This document shows, in pieces, positions 1-6,705 of a stretch of DNA of 11,868 nt; the first letter of the stretch is position 1, and each line of letters opens with the position of its first letter. The notes below the pieces were generated by a model. That model saw only the letters and a list, made by a program, of their open reading frames with translations. It was not told the origin of the DNA and ran no database searches. Origin of the DNA: Clostridiales bacterium UBA1701 (GTDB lineage Bacteria; Bacillota; Clostridia; Oscillospirales; Oscillospiraceae); NCBI GenBank assembly GCA_002320035.1, contig DCJL01000021.1, forward strand, positions 109,948 to 121,815, read 5' to 3'. The position numbers were made by a program, and so were the translations under genes.

Positions 1-2
1 TG

Positions 3-89
3 TGCTGTCTGCGCATGAAGTTTTGCACCTGCCGCAGAGGACGCGCACTCCACATTGCCAGTCTGCGTTATTTGGCGGGAGACTTGTAA
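3..89 (+). CDS. Possible 3' end of an upstream gene (partial)
   Basis: This frame is open from the window edge to a TAA at 87-89 and would give a 28-residue basic tail ending in IASLRYLAGDL. There is no homology I recognise, and 28 open codons at a window edge can occur by chance. After this stop there is no further gene until pyrR, so 90-334 would be an intergenic region plus leader. The call rests only on an open frame and a stop that fits well before the downstream promoter. Confidence 0.2.
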   Translation, partial: CCLRMKFCTCRRGRALHIASLRYLAGDL

Positions 90-140
90 ATAATACACGA
101 AAACAGAGCCTATGCTTTGTGCAAAAATATAGAAGCGTAC

Positions 141-173
141 GAACAGAAAAAATGGGCTTGCTTTTTTCTGTTC
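141..173. repeat. Perfect 12-bp inverted repeat
   Basis: GAACAGAAAAAA at 141-152 is exactly complementary to TTTTTTCTGTTC at 162-173, separated by a 9-nt loop. The A run on one arm and T run on the other give the outline of a bidirectional terminator, but the stem has little GC. It could end transcription of an upstream gene, or serve as an operator, because its loop and right arm contain the -35 element of the pyrR promoter. Confidence 0.5.
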
Positions 174-186
174 TATACAATATAAT
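158..186 (+). promoter_or_regulatory. Candidate sigma-A promoter for pyrR-uraA
   Basis: A perfect -10 box TATAAT lies at 181-186, with TTGCTT at 158-163 (first three bases match the -35 consensus) and a 17-bp spacer. Transcription would start near 193, just ahead of the leader structures at 201-312, which fits an attenuation mechanism. A second TATAAT at 241-246 has no good -35 partner. Confidence 0.55.
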
Positions 187-200
187 CCTCACGAAAAGAA

Positions 201-312
201 GATTTTTAAGCTTCGGTACAGAGATACCGGCAAAATCACTTATAATATACGGATACATTGGGATGTGTCTGTATTTTTGCGTGTCTTGCCGGATATCGGC
301 AGGGCACTTTTT
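201..312 (+). promoter_or_regulatory. Candidate PyrR-type transcription attenuator in the pyrR leader
   Basis: Three competing structures are visible. (1) Anti-antiterminator: lower stem GATTTT 201-206 with AAAATC 232-237, a one-sided internal loop 207-212, upper stem TCGGTA 213-218 with TACCGG 225-230 (outermost pair is a T-G wobble), and hexaloop CAGAGA 219-224. (2) Antiterminator: CCGGCAA 227-233 with TTGCCGG 286-292, plus CAC 237-239 with GTG 281-283. (3) Terminator hairpin 281-307. Structure 2 uses bases needed by both 1 and 3, so 1 favours termination and 2 favours readthrough. This is the known logic of Bacillus pyr attenuators, where uridine-nucleotide-bound PyrR stabilises the first hairpin. 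The CAGAGA loop occurs within the Bacillus core UCCAGAGAGGYU as I recall it, but it sits in the loop here, so the exact PyrR site is uncertain. Confidence 0.6.
281..312 (+). terminator. Intrinsic terminator in the pyrR leader
   Basis: GTGTCTTGCCG at 281-291 pairs with CGGCAGGGCAC at 297-307 (11 bp, two G-U wobbles) around a 5-nt loop, and TTTTT follows at 308-312. It lies only 9 nt upstream of the pyrR ribosome binding site AAAGGAGG (321-328). A terminator this close in front of a gene only makes sense if it is conditional, which supports the attenuator. Confidence 0.65.
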
Positions 313-334
313 GCTGCCTGAAAGGAGGAAGCGC

Positions 335-880
335 ATGAAACTGAAAGCACAGATAATGGACGAGGCGGCGCTGTCCCGGGCGCTTATGCGCATCTCCCAT
401 GAAATCGCGGAAAAGAATAAGGGAGTAGAAAACGTTCAGCTCGTCGGCATCCGCCGCCGGGGCGAGCCTATCGCAAGGCGCATTCGGGAAAATATCAGCA
501 GGATCGAGGGCTTTGAGCCCCCCTGCGGCAGCATCGACATCCGCTTCTACCGGGATGACCTGACAGCCATCTCCGAAAGCCCTCAGGTCAGAAAAGCCTC
601 CCTGCCCTTTGACGTGACCGGCCGGGATGTAATTCTGATTGACGATGTGCTCTATACCGGAAGAACCGCGCGGGCCGCCATTGAGGCGGTGTTCAACTGC
701 GGCCGGCCCAGAAGCATCCAGTTTGCCGTCCTTGTGGACAGGGGCCACAGAGAGCTGCCCATCCGGGCGGACTATGTGGGCAAAAACCTTCCCACCTCCC
801 ATGGGGAGCTTGTGGAGGTAAGGCTTCCGGAGTTTGACGGAGAAACAGGCGTCTTTCTGATGGACCTGACCCAGGATTAA
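335..880 (+). CDS. pyrR: Bifunctional pyr operon regulator / uracil phosphoribosyltransferase PyrR
   Basis: PyrR is a cytosolic RNA-binding protein of the type I phosphoribosyltransferase fold. It attenuates pyrimidine genes when UMP/UTP is high and often has uracil phosphoribosyltransferase activity. The 181-residue product has the usual family length. The PRPP-binding loop VILIDDVLYTGRT is at residues 99-111, the GIRRRGEPIA segment at 38-47, and the DRGHRELPIRADYVGKN segment near 135-151. The frame stays open upstream to the window edge, but the start at 335 is clear: AAAGGAGG at 321-328 sits 6 nt before the ATG, and residues before it would lie in the leader. The uracil permease gene follows 43 bp downstream on the same strand, with no pyrimidine biosynthesis gene in view, so this unit looks devoted to uracil salvage. 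A candidate attenuator lies in its own leader. Confidence 0.95.
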   Translation: MKLKAQIMDEAALSRALMRISHEIAEKNKGVENVQLVGIRRRGEPIARRIRENISRIEGFEPPCGSIDIRFYRDDLTAISESPQVRKASLPFDVTGRDVILIDDVLYTGRTARAAIEAVFNCGRPRSIQFAVLVDRGHRELPIRADYVGKNLPTSHGELVEVRLPEFDGETGVFLMDLTQD

Positions 881-906
881 TACAGCGCAAAACAAATTTA
901 GATAAA

Positions 907-923
907 AGAGAGGTTTCACTGAG
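907..923 (+). promoter_or_regulatory. Ribosome binding site of uraA with PyrR-site-like core
   Basis: AGAGAGG at 907-913 is a Shine-Dalgarno sequence 10 nt before the uraA ATG, a rather long spacing. Extended to AGAGAGGTT it also matches the AGAGAGGYU core of Bacillus PyrR binding loops as I recall it. The preceding UCC of that consensus is missing, and the flanking TTTAG 897-901 and CTGAG 919-923 pair only weakly. Function as a ribosome binding site is well supported; binding of PyrR is speculative. Confidence 0.45.
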
Positions 924-2291
924 ATGGGAAAAGAAAAGAAGAATGTGATTGACGGCCCCATTTATGACGCCCGCAGCCTGGGCGCCCCCAAAATGCTTGT
1001 CCTGGGTCTGCAGCATATGTTCGCCATGTTCGGCGCCACTGTGCTCGTCCCCGCGCTGACCGGGCTTGACGTCGCTACCGCACTGCTCTTTGCCGGCCTC
1101 GGCACCCTGCTGTTCCATCTGATCACAGGCGGTAAGGTCCCCGCTTTCCTGGGCAGCTCCTTCGCCTTTATCGGCGGCTACAACGCGATCCGCACCGCAG
1201 GCACAGACGCCGCCGGCAACGCGATCTTCAATAACGAGCTCCTGCCCTACGCCTGCTTCGGCGTGGCCGCAGCCGGGCTGATGTATATCATCCTCTCTCT
1301 GTTTTTCAAGACCTTCGGCGTGAAAAAGGTCATGCGCTTCTTCCCCCCGATCGTAACCGGCCCCATTATAATCGCCATCGGCCTGACGCTTTCCTCCTCC
1401 GCCATAAACAACTGCAAGGCAAACTGGCTTGTTGCCATCGTGGCTATTGCCATTGTCATCGGCTTCAACATGTGGGGCAAGGGCATGACCAAGATCATCC
1501 CCATCCTGCTCGGTGTTCTCGGTTCCTATGTATTTGCCTTGATTATCGATCCCGCCGCCCGGGCAAACGTTGTGAGCGCGGTGGCCGAAGCCCAGTGGTT
1601 CGGCCTGCCCGTCCACTGGAACAGCACCGTATTCGGCCTCTTCTCGACTGAGATAAACCCCTCTCTGCTCTGGTCCTCCATCTTCACCATTGTTCCCCTG
1701 TCCCTGGCCACTATGGTCGAGCATATCGGCGATATCTGCGCCATCTCCTCCACCTGCGAAAAGAACTTCATGCAGAACCCCGGTTTCCACCGCACCCTTC
1801 TGGGAGACGGTCTGGCCACCACCCTGGCTTCCCTCTTCGGCGGCCCTGCCAACACCACCTACGGTGAAAACACCGGCGTTCTGGCCCTCTCCAAGGTCTA
1901 TGACCCCAGGGTCATCCGCATCGCCGCCTGCTTTGCCGTTCTGGTTTCCTTCTGCCCCAAGTTCGCCGCCCTTGTCTCCGCTATGCCTGTCGCCACCATC
2001 GGCGGCGTTTCCCTGATACTCTACGGCATGATCTCCGCCGTAGGCGTGCGCAACGTTGTTGAGAACAAGGTGGACTTCACCAACACCCGCAATGTTATCA
2101 TCGCCGCACTCATCCTGGTTCTGGCTATCGGCATCAGTTACAGCGGCAGCATCCAGATCGGCGTGATCAGCCTCTCTGGCCTGGCCGTCTGCTCCATTGT
2201 GGGCATTACCCTCAACGCCATTCTCCCCGGTAAGGACTATGAGTTTGTCCAGGAGGCCGAGGGCTCCACTTCCGTCAACTTCAAGGTCTGA
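924..2291 (+). CDS. uraA: Uracil permease, NCS2 (nucleobase:cation symporter-2) family
   Basis: This is a membrane transporter that imports uracil by cation symport, supplying the salvage pathway that forms UMP. The 455-residue protein is mostly hydrophobic and has the length and segment pattern of the 14-helix NCS2 fold. Family motifs are visible: LGLQHMFAMFGATVLVP in the first membrane helix (27-43), GSSFAFIGG at 77-85, the substrate-binding-helix motif VEHIGD at 265-270 with the key glutamate at 266, and the NCS2 signature NTTYGENTGV at 310-319 with the second key glutamate at 315. The pairing with pyrR points to uracil rather than xanthine or urate as substrate. Codons are strongly biased towards C-ending forms compared with neighbouring genes, as in highly expressed genes. 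It is co-transcribed with pyrR and so likely controlled by the same attenuator. The alternative name pyrP is used in some Gram-positives. Confidence 0.93.
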   Translation: MGKEKKNVIDGPIYDARSLGAPKMLVLGLQHMFAMFGATVLVPALTGLDVATALLFAGLGTLLFHLITGGKVPAFLGSSFAFIGGYNAIRTAGTDAAGNAIFNNELLPYACFGVAAAGLMYIILSLFFKTFGVKKVMRFFPPIVTGPIIIAIGLTLSSSAINNCKANWLVAIVAIAIVIGFNMWGKGMTKIIPILLGVLGSYVFALIIDPAARANVVSAVAEAQWFGLPVHWNSTVFGLFSTEINPSLLWSSIFTIVPLSLATMVEHIGDICAISSTCEKNFMQNPGFHRTLLGDGLATTLASLFGGPANTTYGENTGVLALSKVYDPRVIRIAACFAVLVSFCPKFAALVSAMPVATIGGVSLILYGMISAVGVRNVVENKVDFTNTRNVIIAALILVLAIGISYSGSIQIGVISLSGLAVCSIVGITLNAILPGKDYEFVQEAEGSTSVNFKV

Positions 2292-2461
2292 TCCACCTAA
2301 TACTGTTCTTTAATAAACCATTTGTTTTTTAGCGGTCAGAATTGTGCCAGCCTTCGTTGCTTTCCTTGCAAATATATATCCATGATTCGCTGCGGAAAGC
2401 GCCTCGTCTGGCGCAATTTTGCCTCGCTAAAATTTCAAAGCGTTTTATCGAAGAATAGTAT
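2292..2461. other. Intergenic region after uraA
   Basis: No credible gene is present. A short hairpin, GCGCC 2399-2403 with GGCGC 2410-2414 around TCGTCT, is followed by AATTTTG and may be a weak first terminator for the pyrR-uraA transcript, about 110 nt past the stop codon. The rest is AT-rich spacer leading into the strong bidirectional terminator. Confidence 0.35.
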
Positions 2462-2494
2462 AAAATGCCGCTCCCGGAAACGGAGCGGCATTTT
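2462..2494. terminator. Bidirectional intrinsic terminator between convergent units
   Basis: AAAATGCCGCTCC at 2462-2474 is perfectly complementary to GGAGCGGCATTTT at 2482-2494, with a 7-nt loop. The GC-rich core is flanked by four A's and four T's, so it can stop transcripts from uraA on the + strand and from the small gene on the - strand. Confidence 0.88.
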
Positions 2495-2509
2495 CATATT
2501 CAAAATAAG

Positions 2510-2533
2510 CTCCGGCAGCTTCCGCTGCCGGAG
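2510..2533 (-). terminator. Terminator hairpin of the minus-strand small gene
   Basis: CTCCGGCAGC at 2510-2519 pairs perfectly with GCTGCCGGAG at 2524-2533. Read on the - strand the tetraloop is GGAA, a stable GNRA loop, and the sequence after the stem is CTTATTTTG. It lies 20 nt past the stop codon of the 70-residue gene. The interrupted T tract makes it a modest terminator backed up by the hairpin at 2462-2494. Confidence 0.65.
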
Positions 2534-2553
2534 AAATCTTTTGCTGATGTGCG

Positions 2554-2766
2554 TCAGAGAATTTCATTGATGGCGGCCTCAATTTTCTTGGCCGTCTCCT
2601 CCGGCAGAATTTTCTTGCTGACCACAAGGTCGAATATTTCACCGCAGGTTTTTTTGTTGAACAGCTTGATGGGATACTTCATGATACTGGGGGCCATTTC
2701 CTTAATGATGGCCACGGCTTTGGGGTTGTCAAAGCATTCTTTTACGGTAATACTTCTGAAATCCAT
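2554..2766 (-). CDS. Small 70-residue protein of unknown function
   Basis: I do not recognise a characterised family. The start at 2766 is chosen because AAAGGAGAA lies 5 nt upstream; an in-frame ATG 21 nt earlier overlaps that ribosome binding site's upstream region and has no site of its own. The product is likely cytosolic and helical, with no signal peptide or membrane segment. A segment NPKAVAIIKEMAP at residues 14-26 resembles, from memory, the NPxAxAVLxKxxP pattern of a small helical domain found at the C-terminus of some clostridial glycoside hydrolases, here standing alone. The last 16 residues (EETAKKIEAAINEIL region) form an amphipathic helix. There are two cysteines (11 and 41) but no zinc motif. 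It lies 54 bp after the COG2509 gene but has its own candidate promoter at 2818-2846 and its own terminator, so it is probably an independent unit. Confidence 0.8.
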   Translation of the reverse strand: MDFRSITVKECFDNPKAVAIIKEMAPSIMKYPIKLFNKKTCGEIFDLVVSKKILPEETAKKIEAAINEIL

Positions 2767-2817
2767 CGGCGTTCTCCTTTTATTCATTTTTCGCCGGCGC
2801 TTTGCGCCTGTGCCGAT

Positions 2818-2846
2818 ATTTTAACATGTCCCGTGCCCTGCGTCAA
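2818..2846 (-). promoter_or_regulatory. Promoter of the small minus-strand gene, inside the preceding gene
   Basis: Read on the - strand, TTGACG (2846-2841) and TAAAAT (2823-2818) are separated by 17 bp; each matches consensus at five of six positions. The -35 and spacer lie within the last codons of the COG2509 gene and the -10 overlaps its stop codon. The expected start near 2811 gives a leader of about 45 nt containing a small hairpin, GGCGC-AAA-GCGCC (2796-2808). Confidence 0.6.
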
Positions 2847-4464
2847 TGCTCGCCGCTGTGCAAAATCCGGCCCGCCCCTGGCACAGGGCGCCAAGGGCCG
2901 CCTCGGCGCAGCGCATCCCGTCCACCGCGGCGGAGGAGATTCCTCCGGCATAGCCCGCGCCCTCGCCGCAGGGATAGAGCCCGCCGATATCAGAGCAGAG
3001 CTCTTTTCCGCGGAGGATTCGCACCGGAGAGGAAGAGCGGGTCTCGGGGCCTGTAAGCACCGCCTCCGAACTGTCAAAGCCCCGAAGCTTTTTTCCAAGC
3101 TCCGGCAGCGCTTTTTTCAGAACAGAGCTGATTTTTTCCGGCAGGATCTCATGCAGGTCGCACCAGATCACCCCGGGCCGGTAGCTGGGCCTGACCCTGC
3201 CGGGGCCGGTGCTGGCCCTTCCTGCCAGAAAATCGCCCGCCAACTGGGCCGGGGCCAGGTAGCTGCCGCCGCCCAGGGCATAGGCGGCCCGCTCGATCTC
3301 CCGCTGCCAGTACATTCCTGCCAGCACCCCCTCGCCGGGAAATTCCTCTGTGTGAAGGGTGACCAGCAGGGCCGAATTGGCATTTTCACCGTCCCGTTTT
3401 GACTCGCTCATACCGTTTGTGACAAGCCCCCCCGCCTCGGAGGCGGCGGCAAACACTTCTCCTCCGGGGCACATGCAGAAGGTGTAGGCACTGTCCCCAT
3501 CGGGCAGGTGCACATTCAGAGAATAGTCCGCCGGGGGCAGTTCTCCTCTTGGCCTTCCGTATTGGGCAAAGTCAATGTCCTCCTGCCGGTGTTCTATGCG
3601 CACGCCCATTGAGAAGGCTTTTCTCTCCATGGGTACACCCTGGGCGAGGAGAGTCTCAAAACTGTCCCTGGCCGAGTGGCCGATGGCTAAGATAAGGTTT
3701 TTGCAGGCCAAAAAGCGCCGTTCCTCTCCCTGGCGGAGCCACAGGCCCTCAATCGCCCCGTCTTTTATGGCAAGCTCTTCCATCTTTGTCCTGAAAAGCA
3801 CCCTGCCGCCCCGGGCGATAATGTCCCGGCGGATATTCTGGACTACATCTATGAGAATATCCGTGCCGATATGGGGCTTGGCGTCGTATACGATGTTCTC
3901 CGGCGCGCCATGGGCGGCAAACTGCCGGAGCATCCAGCCCATGCGGGGGTCTTTTATCCCGGTGTTCAGCTTTCCGTCCGAGAAGGTGCCCGCGCCGCCC
4001 TCGCCGAACTGCACGTTGCATTCCGGGTCAAGCGCCCCGCCGGCGCGAAAGGCCTCCACGGCGGCCCTTCGGCTCAAAGCGTCCCCGCCGCGCTCAATGA
4101 CAATGGGCTTTGCCCCAGCCATGGCCAGCACCAGAGCCGCAAACATCCCCGCCGGGCCGAAGCCCACCACCACCGGAGGCGGCGTCTGAGCATCCATTTC
4201 GGGAATGAAATATTCCGGCTCGCTGAATTGGCACACATCGGCGCTCCTGGCCCGGTCGATAAGCTTTTGTTCATCCCCCGCCACACTGACGGCGGCGGCG
4301 CAGACATAGTGAATGTCCTCCTTTTTCCTGGCGTCCAACGATTTTTTTACAAGACGCAGGCTCTCTATCCGCGACGGAGCAAGCCGGAGCTTTTTCGCAG
4401 CCTTTCCGGCAAGCGCCTCTGTGCTCTCTCCCGGCCCAAGCCGCAGTCCTCTTACAAGTATCAT
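2821..4464 (-). CDS. FAD-dependent protein of the COG2509 family
   Basis: A predicted cytosolic flavoprotein of 547 residues, a normal length for this family, whose substrate is unknown. Residues 1-90 form a mixed alpha/beta N-terminal domain typical of the family. The Rossmann dinucleotide motif GFGPAG is at 101-106, with the ER that ends the second strand at 124-125. The conserved segment CNVQFGEGGAGTFSDGKL is at 149-166. The C-terminal FAD-contacting motif YPCGEGAGYAGGI is at 497-509. The start at 4464 is chosen because it overlaps the preceding stop in ATGA (4-nt overlap) and has GGGGAGG 8 nt upstream; a frame extension of 14 codons lies wholly inside the previous gene. It is the third gene of the asparaginase operon and likely translationally coupled to the other flavoprotein. 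Cofactor binding is well supported; the reaction is not known to me. Confidence 0.88.
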   Translation of the reverse strand: MILVRGLRLGPGESTEALAGKAAKKLRLAPSRIESLRLVKKSLDARKKEDIHYVCAAAVSVAGDEQKLIDRARSADVCQFSEPEYFIPEMDAQTPPPVVVGFGPAGMFAALVLAMAGAKPIVIERGGDALSRRAAVEAFRAGGALDPECNVQFGEGGAGTFSDGKLNTGIKDPRMGWMLRQFAAHGAPENIVYDAKPHIGTDILIDVVQNIRRDIIARGGRVLFRTKMEELAIKDGAIEGLWLRQGEERRFLACKNLILAIGHSARDSFETLLAQGVPMERKAFSMGVRIEHRQEDIDFAQYGRPRGELPPADYSLNVHLPDGDSAYTFCMCPGGEVFAAASEAGGLVTNGMSESKRDGENANSALLVTLHTEEFPGEGVLAGMYWQREIERAAYALGGGSYLAPAQLAGDFLAGRASTGPGRVRPSYRPGVIWCDLHEILPEKISSVLKKALPELGKKLRGFDSSEAVLTGPETRSSSPVRILRGKELCSDIGGLYPCGEGAGYAGGISSAAVDGMRCAEAALGALCQGRAGFCTAASIDAGHGTC

Positions 4465-5672
4465 TTTCCAAGCCTCCCCGCCAGCCTTCCGCTGGCCCAG
4501 GCCCACTGGAGGTTGTACCCCCCGCAGTCGGCGTCGATATCCAAAAGCTCTCCGCAGACGAAAAGGCCCGGCATGAACCAGCTTTCCAGCGTCTCCGGAT
4601 TAAAGCCGCTTGTCCTTATACCCCCGGCGGTGACCTGGGCGCTGTCGAAGCCCTCTGTTCCTTCAATCGTCAGGCAAAAGTCCATGCAGGCTCCCGCCGC
4701 CGCCCGGAACTGCCCGGCGTTCAGGCTGCCAAGGGGCAGAGAGGGATTGATTCCGGCGGATTTCACCAGCATCCGCCCCAGCCGGTTGTGGAGCATCCCC
4801 GTGAACAGCTCCGCGGCCTCAAGCTCCGGGCCGCGCGCCGCTTTTTCCTCCAGCATCCGGAAAACCTCTTCCCCGCTGTATTCCCGCAGGAAATTCACAT
4901 GCAGCACTGCCCCCGGGCCAAACTGAGCCGCCGCCCGGGACACATCGAAGGCCGCCGGGCCGGATACGCCGTTTTCGGTAAACTGCAATTCTCCCGCGCT
5001 CCGGGCCAGGAGCTCCCCGCCGCCTTCAAGGCGCAGGGCGCAATCGGCCCGGACGCCCTTAAGTGAACGGGGGTAATCCCCTCTCGCCCGGAGCTGGACC
5101 AGCGCGGGCAGAAGTTTTGTGCGCTTATGGCCCAGAGGCTTCAAAAGCTCGTAGCCGTCGTTCACGCCGCCCAGTTTTGCCCCCGCTGCGCCGCCGCAGG
5201 CGACAACAAGGCTGTCCGCGGATATTTCCCCGCTCTCCGTTTTCACCAGATAGCCGCCGTCCCGCCGGAAGATCGCCCGGGCGGAGCAGCCGGCGCGCAG
5301 TTCCACGCCCTCGCGCGCAAGCGCGAAGCGGAGCACGTCCAGCACGCTGTTGGCAGAATTTGAAAGGGGATATACCCGCCCGCCATATTCCGTGACCGTC
5401 AGGAGACCCAGCGCGCGGAAAAATTCCAGCGCCGCCCGGGGTGGAAACTTCTCCAGCGCGGGCAGGGCGAATTCCGGGTTCTCTCCGTGATAATTTTCCG
5501 GGGCGGCCCCGGTGTTGGTCAGGTTGCAGCGGCCATTGCCAGTTGCCAGAAGCTTCCTGCCCACCCGCTGCTGCCGTTCCAGAAGGATTACTTTATTATT
5601 TTTATCTTCCGCGGCGGTGAGTGCGGCCATCATGCCCGAGGCCCCGCCGCCGATGACTACCACTGTGCGCAT
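4461..5672 (-). CDS. NAD(P)/FAD-dependent oxidoreductase, BaiN/HI0933 family
   Basis: A 403-residue cytosolic flavoprotein of the HI0933-like family (COG2081). One relative, BaiN, acts in bile-acid 7-dehydroxylation, but most members have no proven substrate, so the bai function should not be transferred. The FAD-binding GGGASG is at residues 8-13, and the family signature runs from ER at 32-33 through GRKLLATGNGRCNLTN at 38-53. The C-terminal motifs TAGGI (348-352), CGELLDID (373-380) and GGYNLQWAWASG (384-395) complete the FAD site. The start at 5672 follows AGAGG at a normal distance; 11 more in-frame codons upstream would overlap the asparaginase gene. It starts 4 nt after the asparaginase stop and ends in an ATGA overlap with the COG2509 gene, so the three are surely co-transcribed. 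Confidence 0.9.
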   Translation of the reverse strand: MRTVVVIGGGASGMMAALTAAEDKNNKVILLERQQRVGRKLLATGNGRCNLTNTGAAPENYHGENPEFALPALEKFPPRAALEFFRALGLLTVTEYGGRVYPLSNSANSVLDVLRFALAREGVELRAGCSARAIFRRDGGYLVKTESGEISADSLVVACGGAAGAKLGGVNDGYELLKPLGHKRTKLLPALVQLRARGDYPRSLKGVRADCALRLEGGGELLARSAGELQFTENGVSGPAAFDVSRAAAQFGPGAVLHVNFLREYSGEEVFRMLEEKAARGPELEAAELFTGMLHNRLGRMLVKSAGINPSLPLGSLNAGQFRAAAGACMDFCLTIEGTEGFDSAQVTAGGIRTSGFNPETLESWFMPGLFVCGELLDIDADCGGYNLQWAWASGRLAGRLGK

Positions 5673-5676
5673 GTTT

Positions 5677-6675
5677 TCAACCTCTGTAAAGAATATCGTG
5701 GGCAACCGGCGTATAGAAAAGCCTGCTGACCCTCTCGGCGTCCCGGGTCTGGCCCAGAATCCACATCATTTTGGCATAGGCCGCCTCGGTAGTCATGTCA
5801 TAGGCCTCCAGAACCCGGGGGTTGCCTTTGAGCCGATGGCCTATGCTGTATACGGACAGATCCGATCCTTCGTTCTGAACCTGCGTGGTCATGACGATGA
5901 ATTTTCCCCTGTCCGTATATCGGCGGACGACCTCGAAAAGCTTGTCGTCGCTGTAAGAGGGCAGGCCGCCCACGCCGAAACATTCTATTATAAGTGCGTC
6001 TTTCCGCTCCAGCATGAACGCAAGCAGCTCGAAATCCGTTCCCGGCACCATCTTTATAAGCCCCACCCGCTCATCGAGCCTGGTGCAGAACAGAGGCGCC
6101 GGCCCGGGTTCCGGGCTGATATAGCACATGAGGCGGTGGTCATGGAGAATGGCAAGGTCGGGATAGTTGATGCTTGAAAAGGCGGCAAAGCTTTTGGAAC
6201 AGGTCTTTCTGGCCCGGGTCCCCAGGATGACCCGACCGCTGAAAACGATGCAGACGCCGGACAGCTCATCGGCGCAGGCGCAGGTGAACGCATCCATCAG
6301 GTTCAGCTTTGAGTCTGTGGAGTCATAATTAATCGGTTTCTGAGCGCCGGTTATTATAATCGGTTTTTCCGCGCCCTGTACCATGTAGGACAGGGCCGCA
6401 GCGGTATAGGCCATGGTGTCGGTGCCGTGGCTTATTACAAAGCCGTCGTATTTTTCGTAATTTTCCTCCAGTGACCGGGTGACGGCGGCCCAATGGCCCG
6501 GGGTTATATTGGTGCTGTCGATGCTGAACAGGGAAAGGCAATCTACCTGGCAGAGCCCGGATATGGCCGGTACATAGCGCAGAAGCTGCTCCGGCGTCAA
6601 CTCCGGGGTGAGTCCGTCCGGGGTCATCTCTGAGGCAATGGTGCCGCCGGTACCTATCATGAGAACTTTTTTCAT
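5677..6675 (-). CDS. ansA: Type I L-asparaginase
   Basis: Hydrolyses L-asparagine to aspartate and ammonia, probably in the cytosol since there is no signal peptide. The 332-residue length suits the family. The first catalytic motif GTGGTIAS is at 8-15 with the nucleophile Thr12; the second, HGTDTMAYTA, is at 83-92 with Thr85 and Asp86. Lys157 in the GTRARKT segment corresponds to the catalytic lysine. The order of motifs and the FSSIN segment after the lysine fit cytoplasmic type I enzymes better than the secreted type II. The ATG at 6675 has GGAGG 8 nt upstream and is the first gene after a strong promoter at 6734-6706. It leads an operon with two flavoproteins; the metabolic link among the three is not obvious. 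Confidence 0.93.
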   Translation of the reverse strand: MKKVLMIGTGGTIASEMTPDGLTPELTPEQLLRYVPAISGLCQVDCLSLFSIDSTNITPGHWAAVTRSLEENYEKYDGFVISHGTDTMAYTAAALSYMVQGAEKPIIITGAQKPINYDSTDSKLNLMDAFTCACADELSGVCIVFSGRVILGTRARKTCSKSFAAFSSINYPDLAILHDHRLMCYISPEPGPAPLFCTRLDERVGLIKMVPGTDFELLAFMLERKDALIIECFGVGGLPSYSDDKLFEVVRRYTDRGKFIVMTTQVQNEGSDLSVYSIGHRLKGNPRVLEAYDMTTEAAYAKMMWILGQTRDAERVSRLFYTPVAHDILYRG

Positions 6676-6705
6676 TCAGCCGCCCTCCGGTTTCAATCTA
6701 TTTGT

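Noticed and set aside
241..246. Second TATAAT upstream of pyrR
   Set aside because: No -35-like box lies 16-19 bp upstream and there is no extended -10; it is probably part of an AT-rich leader loop.
2..334. Upstream extension of the pyrR frame
   Set aside because: The frame is open to the edge, but it runs through the promoter and leader structures, and the strong ribosome binding site at 321-328 fixes the start at 335.
693..1790. Long minus-strand open frame opposite pyrR and uraA
   Set aside because: It lies antisense to two genes with clear family motifs, is low-complexity and Gly/Glu/His-rich, and has no ribosome binding site; it is a shadow of biased codon use.
2796..2808. GGCGC/GCGCC hairpin as a terminator of the asparaginase operon
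   Set aside because: On the - strand it is followed by A's, not T's, so it is better read as a small leader hairpin of the 70-residue gene.
3871..4926. 351-codon plus-strand open frame
   Set aside because: It is antisense to the two flavoprotein genes, Pro/Arg/Ser-rich and without recognisable motifs; a GC-driven shadow.
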